A stretch of DNA of 64,000 bases from Dipteris shenzhenensis. Its lineage: Eukaryota > Polypodiophyta > Polypodiopsida > Gleicheniales. Location of the stretch: NCBI GenBank assembly GCA_047967505.1, contig CM106538.1; one strand, written 5' to 3'. Below the pieces are notes generated by a model that had not been told where the DNA came from, did no database searches, and was given only the letters and a program-made list of their open reading frames with translations. Made by a program: the position numbers and the translations under genes. Shown here in pieces: positions 56,401-64,000 of the stretch (positions within the stretch are counted from its first letter, which is position 1; every line of letters begins with the position of its first letter).

Positions 56401-57612
56401 AAAGCTGGTCACAAAACCTTCGTCATCCAACATGCCAGTAGAAATCAGATTTTTCTTAACTTCGGGTACATGCCTAACATTTTGAAGCATAAGCTGAGTA
56501 CCATCAGCAAATACAAGCCTGACATCTCCAATACCAACAATGCTGCATGCATGATTATCCCCTAGAAAAACGACTCCATTACTGCCTGCTGCATATCTTA
56601 CAAACAATTCTTTGTAAGGTGTAACATGGAATGAGGCACCTGAGTCAATGATCCAAGAGTGCATGTCTGCAAGATCTCCTGCATGGAGAGAATGAGCATC
56701 CAAAGTAGAGAGAAATAGAACCTCTCCCTCACTGTCATAACCGTGTGTAGAATGAAGCTCTTCAATCTTCACACTGCTCTTTCCATTGCTTACTGGTACA
56801 ATTGCTTTTGCATCTGACGCATCAGTATTTTTGGCTTTGTCTCTCTTATCATTTTTCAGTTTAAAGCACTGCTTTTTAGTATGTCCCTTTTTGCCACAGT
56901 AGTAGCACTCAACATCTTTGTTGGAGCGGGACTTACTCCTCCCTTTTCCCCTTTCCTGAGATTTGCCTCTTTGCTGACTTCTCCCCCTTGCATTTAAGGC
57001 ATTATTAGGCTTTACTGCATCTTGAGCTTTCAGCTTCTACTCTTCTTGCAAAATCAGCCCGGTAATATCTGAAAAACTTATGAAAGTGTTTGCATTTGTT
57101 ACAGCTGTGGTGAATGTATCCCAACTTTCAGGAAGAGAAATCAAGAGTGCCATACCCTTGGTTTCCTCATCCACCACATATTTTTGATTTGCAAGTTGAG
57201 TGACAATTGAATTAAACTCATTGAGATGTGCATCCATGGAGGTCCCTTCCTTCATCTTCAGATTGAAGAACTTGCGCAGCCAATATATCTTTGTAGCTAC
57301 ACTCTGCTGCTCATATGTGTCCTGTAGCTTTTTCTACACGCCCCAGGCTGTTTTCTCACCATCCACATTCCAAACAGCACTCTCATGGAGTGACAATTCA
57401 ATTATGGACTTTGCTGACAGATCAGATAGTGCCCAAGCATCATCAGATGTGCCAGTGGGCTTCACACCTTTGTGTATAATAGGAGCATGAAACTGCCTGA
57501 GAATTAGCACATTCAGGACCATCTTTTTCCACATTGGGTAGTTAGCAGCACCTTGCAACTTTTTAATATTGAGAAGAGAAGATTCCGAGGATGAAGCCAT
57601 TACAATCAGCAA
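53496..57612 (-). pseudogene. Copia-3 gag-pol, nearly complete
   Basis: Gag starts at about 57597 (MASSSESSLLNIKKLQGAAN). The CCHC knuckle is CYYCGKKGHTKKQCFK (about 56910-56865), and the protease is WIIDSGASFHVTPY (about 56660). Integrase has WHSRMGHMSISGMEQLARLG, CEHCIYGRQ, HTDVCEM, LRSDNGGEYMSN and NGTAERMNRTIQEKSRS. A 714-codon open frame (55640-53496) then gives the integrase end (CIFLGYGDSGEMGYRLW), RT ([49 protein letters not shown]) and RNase H (STTEAEYIAATEACKEALWL, CDSQSAIQLAHNP, TKHIDVKYHFIREV). Only three breaks are seen: TAG after AWGV (Trp expected), TAG after LILQEE, and a small insertion near 55695 after EAVKT. Confidence 0.85.
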
Positions 57613-59017
57613 AAAATATAACCCACACTTGGGTGCTTGACTCCCTGCAAACTAAGTGCACAGATGCACTTGTAGTTGTGCTCAAAAGTTAATTCCTGCA
57701 ATTTTCTCCCACTTAACAGTAAATACTGTTTGTTTCCTGCCGGCTGCAGATCCAGAAAAGTAATACTTAATGCATTAATTGAGGCTCTGTAGTACAGTAC
57801 AGCAGTACCTTGATTTGACACAATGTATGTCCCTGCTGTAACAGTGAAAACAGCACTGTTTTATGCACTTTAAACTTCAGTAAAGTGACTGTTTACAGTC
57901 CAAAAAATTGACTCCGGACAGTACCCGACTGTACTTTCTAGTACAGCAACAGAAATTGACTGTATAACTGTCCAAAACTGTCAGAATTAGACTCTCTCTT
58001 GCCTCTATAACTGTGTTACACAGTTTAGAACTTGAATGAGGCAAAAGCCCCTTGACTAGAAGCCAATTTTGAAGATTTTAGTGCATACACAGCTTTCCCA
58101 AAGCTCCTCTGATCACATAAAGCATCCAGGTGTTTCCCCAAACACTGATATGCATAACAATGTCAAAAGCCCCAATTCATATGCATCTGCCACTGTCCCG
58201 TAAGTCATAAAATGCATCAAATCCTTGCACAAATCAACTCTAATCAGGAGGATATACGCAAATATGTGCGTGTAGAAGCCAATGCTTGGCTGTGGCTGCA
58301 AAAGCCCCTTGATTCCACAGTTCAGAAATGAGAATTTCTCTCACATTGGAGGGGGTAGATCTGCAGATCTACCTCACTGACAACAGAAGGAACCAAAAAA
58401 GACAACCTGTCCCCGAGCTCTCCAGCTCTCCAGCGATAACGTGAACCTGTGGCCACGTATGGCTCTAACGGCGGATTTGATGGTGGCCTTGGCCCGGGCT
58501 AGCGCCGGTGGCTGCTGGTGAGCCGATGGCGTCGCTGTCGGGCGCCGTTGGTTGCTGGTGGCCTGCTGGCCGCTGGCGTCGGTGGCCTGCTGGCCCTGGC
58601 TGGCGCTGCTAGTCGCTGGCGTCGGTGGCCTGCTGGCCGCTGGTGTCGGTGGCCTGCTGGCCCTGGCTGGCGCCGCGGTATTAAAGGGCTGCTAGCGCAG
58701 CGCTAGCAGCTGAAGGTGCCGTTGGCTGCTGGCTGATGGCGTGGAACTAAGCCTAGCGATGGCTGGGCCTGGCGATGGCTGACCGACGAGGCTGGAAAGG
58801 GGCAAGTTTTTTGCAGGATGTCGATGCTGCCTAGCGATGGCTGACCGACGAGGCTGGAAAGGGGCAAGTTTTTTGCAGGATGTCGATGCTGCCTAGCGAT
58901 GGCTGACCGACGAGGATGGAAAGGGGCAAGTTTTTGCAGGATGTCGATGCTGCCTGGCGATGGCTGGCGGTGCCCCTTGGCTGTTGGTAAGACCCACGTT
59001 TGGGCACACCCACGTTT
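57613..59017 (-). other. Copia-3 leader with repeats
   Basis: There is no credible ORF. On the plus strand AAAAGCCCC occurs at about 58049, 58164 and 58301, the same word that is repeated in the Copia-2 leader. A GC-rich block at about 58497-58680 is built from GCTGG, GTCGGTGGCCTGCTGGCC and similar words, and opens a spurious plus-strand ORF (58518-58706). A cleaner tandem repeat follows and is listed separately. Confidence 0.6.
58769..58953. repeat. 62-bp tandem repeat, three copies, in Copia-3 leader
   Basis: The unit starts CT(A/G)GCGATGGCTGACCGACG and ends GGATGTCGATGCTGC. Starts are at 58769, 58831 and 58893, with a partial fourth at 58954. The third copy has one T fewer in its T-run. 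The copies are almost identical, so copy number probably varies between individuals. Confidence 0.9.
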
Positions 59018-59031
59018 GGGCTCTGATACTA
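59018..59031 (-). promoter_or_regulatory. Primer-binding site of Copia-3
   Basis: On the element strand TAGTATCAGAGCCC lies 2 bases (AC) after the LTR end CCACA. It matches the tRNA-iMet complement TGGTATCAGAGCCC except for one G-to-A change. The 2-base spacing explains the AC in the LTR-LTR junction. Confidence 0.8.
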
Positions 59032-59033
59032 GT

Positions 59034-59232
59034 TGTGGAAGGGAGAGTGTGAGAGCACACACACACACAAGCAGGATTTGCAAAACAAGGAGTGTGGGGA
59101 TAAAAGGTATGTGTGTACCTCCCCTAGCACACAATGAAGCTTTTATATAAAGGGATAAGGTTACAACACTAAGTACGGTGTACTTAGTGTACTTAACTGT
59201 ACTTGGGTGGCCATAGAGCCTTTACCCCAACA
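59034..59232 (-). repeat. Copia-3 5' LTR (199 bp)
   Basis: On the element strand TGTTGGGGTAAAGGC to CTTCCACA, with a TATA-like TTTATATAAAAGC and a (TG)n/(AC)n microsatellite of about six units. It is followed on the plus strand by the target duplication TTACA (59233-59237). Confidence 0.9.
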
Positions 59233-62200
59233 TTACACACAGCTTTCCATGCATCATCATAAATCCCTCCTTGAGTGTATAATGATCATGCTGATTGCCC
59301 TCCTTAAGCTGATCATATATACGTGCAAAAGCATCATCTGTACCATACTGCTCTTTCATGGTATCAAGCTCATTGTGATAAGAAATAGTAACTGCAGATA
59401 CCTGTGGTTTCTTGGACATAGCTTCCGTACGTGGCCTTCTGGAAAGTGCATCAGCCACTACATTTTTCTTTCCAGCCACATGCACAATCTGAAAATGAAA
59501 AATGGAAAGGAAGGTTGCCCATCTCATGTGCTTCTATGACAACTTTCTGTAAGTTAGAAAGTATCGCAGCGATTGATGATCAGTTTGCACATAAAAATCA
59601 GCACGCAAAGGATAGTGCTTCCACACAGTGAGAGCATGAATTACAGCTACCAACTCTTGCTCATATACATTCATGTTGTGTTCAGCATCTCGGAGTAGCT
59701 TGCTCTCATATGCAACCACTCTGCCTTCCTACATAAGAACTCCACCAACACTATTGCCGCTTGCATCACATTAAAGAACAAAAGGCTTTCGCAAGTCTGG
59801 CAAAATGATGACAGGATTAGAGCATAGCTTTTCTTTCAGCTCATTAAATGGTGCAATTTCTTTCTTTCCCTAACGGAAAGGCATTGCCTTCTTTTGCAAA
59901 GCATGTAAGGGTGAAGCTATCTCAGCAAAATAGCGAATGAAGCGCCTGTAGTATGAACACAAGTCAAGAAAACTACGGACTTCATGTAGGTTCTTTAATG
60001 GAGGCCAATTCTTGATTGCCTCTATCTTGGCAAGGTCCATCCTCACTCCATCTCGTGAGATGATGTGTCCCAAGAAATGTATCTCTGGCATGAAGAACTC
60101 ACTCTTCTTTGTGTTGACCAGCAAGTTGTGTTTCGTGAGTTCTGCAATTACAACTGCCAAGCGTCGCCTATGCTCCTCTTCATCTTTCGAGTGCACAATA
60201 ATGTCATTAAAGAATGTACCCACAAACTTCCTATGCTCTCTGAAAATGCGATCCATCATACGATTTAAGGGAGCAGGAGCATTAGTCAAACCAAATGGCA
60301 TGACAAGAAACTCATAAAGCCCAAAAGTGGTCCTGAAGGCAGTCTTATGTACATCTTTGGGCCTGATTCGTATCTGATGGTAACCACTCTTCAAGTCAAT
60401 GCGACTGAAGATGGCTGATCCCTCTAATCGATCCAAGATGTCATCAATGCGTGGAATAGGAAATCGATTCTTGATTGAGATCTTATTCAAAGTCCTATAA
60501 TCAATACACATTCTCCAAGATCCATCCTTCTCCTGCACAAGTAGAACGGGAGAACAATATGGAGAAGAGCTTGGCTGAATCAGCCCCTTCTGTAACAATT
60601 CATTCACCTAACACATGATCTCCTTCTGCTGTGCCGCACTCACCTTGTATGGTGGTCGGTTAGGTGGAGAAGTGCTAGGAATGATATCAATGGTATGATC
60701 TTCTAGCCTCTCAGGAGGTAACTCCTCTGGGAGTTAATTTGAAAAATAATCTTGAAACTGAAATACACACTCAGTTTGCTCTTTTTCGAGCTTGAAAAAG
60801 TTAGAGTTATCCTCAACTGGTTCTTTTTCTTTGACAAAAATCAAATACGATGAAAGATGCTTTTTTCATTACAGAAGAAATCGCCGAAGCGGATACAACT
60901 GGGACTAATTCTCCCTTTGAGTTTACATCTATGACTTGGGTTTTACCCCTATAAGTCAAGGTAAGCTTCTTATCATGTCTATCTATGATAGCATGCACAT
61001 GGTACATCCAAGGCATCCCCAACAAAACATCACACTCAGGTAAAGGCATCACATAGAAATCCTCATATTCCACATATCCCTGAATGTGAATCCGTAGCTT
61101 CCCTATCATAGGAGTGACAGGGGTACTTAGCTCGAGACTAGCCATGTTGGCCTCACAAAGAGAACCAATCTCCTCTGGTTGAAGACCCAACTGAGCTGCA
61201 AGTTCAGGAGTAATGAAATTTGCTTTGCTGATGTGCACATATTTGTCTTCTTCTCATCATGCTCACCCCCAATGATGTCAGGTATGTGGCCAGCACTCGG
61301 CTTGGGTTTCTTGCCTCTGGGGTCCTCTCTATTGCCTTGATTAGAGTCAGCCCGAGTTACTGCAGGTTCTTTCCTCTTCTTGCTAGGACAATATGCTGCC
61401 CTATGACCTATCTCTGTGTAGAGAAAACACCTCCCTTCAGCAAACATCTTATTTCTCTCTTCAGGAGTGAGAGAAGAGGGCTGCTGTTTTCTCCTTTGTC
61501 CCGCCACAAACTTTGATTTAAGAGGGACTTTTCCAGCTTGCTGTGGTTTCTTTGGCTCCTCCTTGAAGTTGCTTTTGAAACCTAAGACTCTGCCCTGCAT
61601 GAGTAAGCTGTGTTGGCATTCTCTATCAACTGTGACATGCTAGAAATGTGTGTCTTGGTGCAATAGTCCCTCAACTCTTTGGGAAGACCACAACAATACT
61701 TTTCAGCTTGCTCTGAAATGGGGACTGTTTTGTAAGAGCTCACAAGTAGAAGCGCATCCCAAAACTTCTTGTTGTAATCTTCTAGATTCCTGCATTCCCT
61801 AGCATTCAAGTTATGCCACTGAGTCATGACATCCACTTCAATAGTGGTGAGCCATGCAGCTGAGAATGCCTTTTTCAATTCAACTCATGTAGCAGGTGTT
61901 TAGCCTTGAAGGAGAAGGTTACGCCACCATGGCATGGCATTACCCCTTAAGGAATGTGGCTGCCTTACTGAATTTCGAGGACTCTTTGAAGTATCCTCCA
62001 GCAAAAGCCAAGTCAAATTGCTGCAAGAAAGTAAGAGCCTTCATCCTATCTACATGACCATTGAAGGTCTCAAACTTCACTGCTGCCTCCCCTTCCTTGT
62101 AATCCTTCATCTTGAGCCTGGGCTCTAACTGATCATAGCCAGGGGGCTGCAAATAAAGAGGCTGCTGTCTTTGGGGTCCTTTTGGGACTTGAAGAACACC

Positions 62201-62839
62201 CCCCACAGCTGGGTTTGGAGGCACAGGTGGTACTGGCTGAGTGTGTGACATCATGGGACTGCCTCCCTGCAGTCCAGGCTGTATCCCCACATTAGCATAC
62301 AAAGAATTTGGGGGCTGGCTGTGAGGTCATGGCCTGAAAAATGAATCCTCCTCCAAAGTGTGTAGGCTGAACCACATACTGTGGTTGGGCTTGCTGCCCT
62401 TGCTGCACATTCTAAGCATTGCTACCATGCTCATTCCCATTTGGTAATTGTCTCCGTGGCACTACAAGTGGCTGTACCACTGGTGTCGGTGGCTTTGGTA
62501 GTGGCTGTCCCACATGCATCTGTGGACCCTGAATGGGTTGTGCCTCTGCCCTCAGCATCAAAGCTGGATTATGCATAATTTCCTCTGAGTGAGTTGACTC
62601 AAAACTTGCAACACCGAAGCCATTTGTGTTTGCATTACTACCATAGCATTTGGCTGTACACTTGGGACAACACCCAATGCAACTGTACCCACAGGATTTT
62701 GCACTTGTGGAGCTGGCTGCCCCAATGCATCAACTTGAACATTCTGCCCTTCATGGGCTGCATCGTGCACTCTTATTCCGGGGTGTGCTCCCCTTATCTG
62801 TGGCTTTGGCTCCAGACTCTGAGTCTGCATCATAACCAA
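59233..62839 (-). pseudogene. Gypsy-2 gag, protease, RT and RNase H, broken
   Basis: Minus strand, right to left. Gag is Gln/Pro-rich (from about 62839), with a core around MKALTFLQQFDLAFAGGYFK and LSWLTTIEVDVMTQWHNLN-like helices and a knuckle CFLYTEIGHRAAYC (about 61425; Cys-to-Tyr in one ligand). Protease is near PLPECDVLLGMPWMYHVHAI. RT follows (YCSPVLLVQEKDGSWRMCID, KNRFPIPRIDDILDRL, FSRIDLKSGYHQIRI, VMPFGLTNAPAPLNRMMD, SRDGVRMDLAKIEAIKNWP). RNase H is last (EHNMNVYEQELVAVIHALTV, VQTDHQSLRYFLTYRKLS, KNVVADALSRRP). The RT active site reads FFNDII where FxDD is expected, a G-to-A change in a catalytic Asp codon. Stops and frameshifts separate the parts. No 5' LTR or PBS is left: gag abuts Gypsy-1 at 62840-62850. 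Confidence 0.8.
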
Positions 62840-62845
62840 GCCTTA

Positions 62846-63903
62846 TATGCTCCATATCGAAGTGCGGCTTTATTACAGCCATTGCAAATCCTCAATAATA
62901 AATGGGAAAGTATTTCCATGGACTTTATTATGGGTTTGCCCAGAACGCGCAAGGGTCATGACACCATTTGGGTCATAGTTGACCGTCTGACAAAGATGGC
63001 TAGATTCTTACCTAGTAGATTGACCATATCAGCTATTCAGTTGGCTCACGAGTTTGTGGATCAATTATTTAAATTATATGGTTTGCCTTCAGACATAGTT
63101 AGTGACTTGGACTCAAGTTTACATGTATCTTTTGGACACCTGTTTTTGAGAAGTTGGAAACTACTCTAAGTATGAGTTTCTCAAATCATGCACAATCTAA
63201 TGGCAATACAGAAACGGTCAACTAGTTGGTTGAAGATATGCTTCGTGCATATGTTTCTGAGAGACTTTCTTCATGGGAAGACTATCTCCCGATGATAGAA
63301 TTTGCTTATAACAGTGCAAAGCATTGAAGTACGGGTTACAATCCTTTTATGCTTATGTACGGGTTTCAACCTAAGTCATCAGTTATGGTTGGATTCAAGG
63401 GAATAAACAATGATGTTGCAAGGACATTCTTGCAAGACATGCAAGAAATGTTGCAGTTCGCCAAGGAGTCTATTAGAACTGCCCAGGATCGGAATAGATT
63501 TTATGCTAATAGACATCGTTCACCCAGAGAGCACTTTGATGGAATGATGGTATATTTACGTATTCCCAAGGAATCCAAGAGTTTTAAGTACTGGTATGGT
63601 TCCGATATTATCCCCCAGATAATGTGGTCCATTCAAGATTATTAAAAGAATTGGCCCAGTTGCATATAAACTAGAATTGCCTCTTGATGTTAAAGTGCAT
63701 CCAATTTTTCATGTCAGTAGACTGAAAGAGTTACTGGGTGCTGATGATCAGCTTGTTTCTCCTCAAGAAATAATAGAAGTTACTGATTTGACTTTTATTC
63801 CACACGAACCTAAGAGTATTCTTGAATTTCGTGAAAGACAAATCAGGAATAGAACTATCACGGAATGCAAGATCAAGTCGAAGCATCATGTTGGAGGAAC
63901 ATA
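62846..63903 (+). pseudogene. Gypsy-1 integrase core and chromodomain, broken
   Basis: Plus strand: ALLQPLQILNNKWESISMDF with IMGLPRTRKGHDTIWVIVDR (rve start with catalytic Asp), LYGLPSDIVSDLDSSLHVSF (second Asp region), NHAQSNGNTETVN-like, and EDYLPMIEFAYNSAKH. Then come RVST/VGFKG with KESIRTAQDRNRFYANRHR and the GPY/F-like [20 protein letters not shown] with [10 protein letters not shown] chromodomain start follows ([20 protein letters not shown]), ending early at TAA after HHVGGT. It fits the missing 3' part of the element at 38641-41269: same strand, same Ty3/Gypsy class, and it starts about where that one stops. Confidence 0.7.
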
Positions 63904-64000
63904 AGAGACATAAAGGATGAATAGAAGGCAGAATACTGAAGACAAGTTAGAGAGCAGTGGGATGCCATATACTTATATGATATCTCCTTCCCAGCTTGAA
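63904..64000 (+). other. Sequence after the Gypsy-1 chromodomain
   Basis: Ninety-seven bases to the window edge with nothing recognised. They probably still belong to the chromodomain tail or 3' UTR of Gypsy-1, whose 3' LTR should lie beyond the window. Confidence 0.35.

Larger units (their letters stand above)
53047..59232 (-). mobile_element. Copia-3: young Copia element with an extra LTR
   Basis: Order on the minus strand: LTR (59232-59034), PBS, leader of about 1.4 kb, gag-pol, polypurine tract, LTR b, ACGT, LTR a. The target duplication TTACA is perfect on both sides. Removing the element leaves the Gypsy-2 frame continuous across the site. The three LTR copies differ by only one or two bases, which points to recent insertion. 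Confidence 0.9.

Noticed and set aside
58518-58706. 62-codon Trp/Gly/Arg-rich ORF
   Set aside because: It is a translation of the GC-rich word repeat in the Copia-3 leader and is on the wrong strand for the element.
1-64000. tRNA genes, rRNA and integrated viral genes
   Set aside because: The only tRNA-like matches are 12-14 base primer-binding sites next to LTRs. No cloverleaf or rRNA block was seen, and every RT belongs to Copia, Gypsy or LINE types rather than to pararetroviruses.

Overview
This is a window of plant nuclear DNA, probably from a large, repeat-rich genome. The evidence is a short host gene with GT-AG introns, chromodomain Ty3/Gypsy elements, Ty1/Copia elements primed by initiator tRNA-Met (PBS close to TGGTATCAGAGC), L1-type LINEs with a zf-RVT domain, and long AT-rich spacers. 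The species cannot be read from the sequence. No rRNA, tRNA, CRISPR or bacterial-type genes were seen. Apart from one four-exon coiled-coil gene at 0.7-2.3 kb and a few exon-like fragments, nearly all coding capacity belongs to damaged retrotransposons.

Layout. 1-2.3 kb: remorin-like coiled-coil gene. 2.3-7.1 kb: AT-rich spacer, tandem repeats, and a purine-rich minisatellite ending in a (GA)n tract. 7.1-8.4 kb: 5'-truncated LINE-a (minus). 8.4-11.25 kb: a gag-only, non-autonomous Copia element (Copia-6). 11.25-18.1 kb: spacer with short tandem repeats, a LINE RT fragment (LINE-b) and a duplicated exon-like module. 18.16-36.7 kb: nest 1. LINE-c (minus) is split by Copia-2 (minus), whose 3' LTR is split by Copia-1 (plus), with a CAAGG target-site duplication. 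Copia-1 has grown into a tandem array of three units of about 3,214 bp, two of which end in a 322-bp-arm palindrome. 36.7-38.6 kb: a Gypsy-3 gag remnant (minus). 38.6-64 kb: nest 2. Gypsy-1 (plus, 38.6-41.27 and 62.85-63.9 kb) is split by the chromovirus Gypsy-2 (minus). Gypsy-2 was in turn hit by Copia-3 (minus, 53.05-59.23 kb, target duplication TTACA, with an extra LTR at its 3' end) and by Copia-4 (plus, 43.8-49.8 kb), and Copia-4 gag carries a Mutator-like DNA element.

How it fits together. Each polyprotein once supplied Gag, protease, integrase, reverse transcriptase and RNase H for its own copying. All now carry stops, frameshifts, short tandem duplications or deletions. Many stops sit where the family has Trp or Gln and fit C-to-T (G-to-A) transitions. 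Copia-3 looks youngest, because its LTRs are almost identical and it has only a few lesions.

Most notable points: the recombinant middle unit of the Copia-1 array; the palindromes inside that array; the Copia-3 LTR-LTR junction, whose 4-bp spacer is what joining unprocessed cDNA ends would give; and an inverted gag segment in Copia-2 that carries an unrelated exon-like ORF. All boundaries were read by eye. Units that are this similar, and palindromes, are also classic assembly-artefact suspects.
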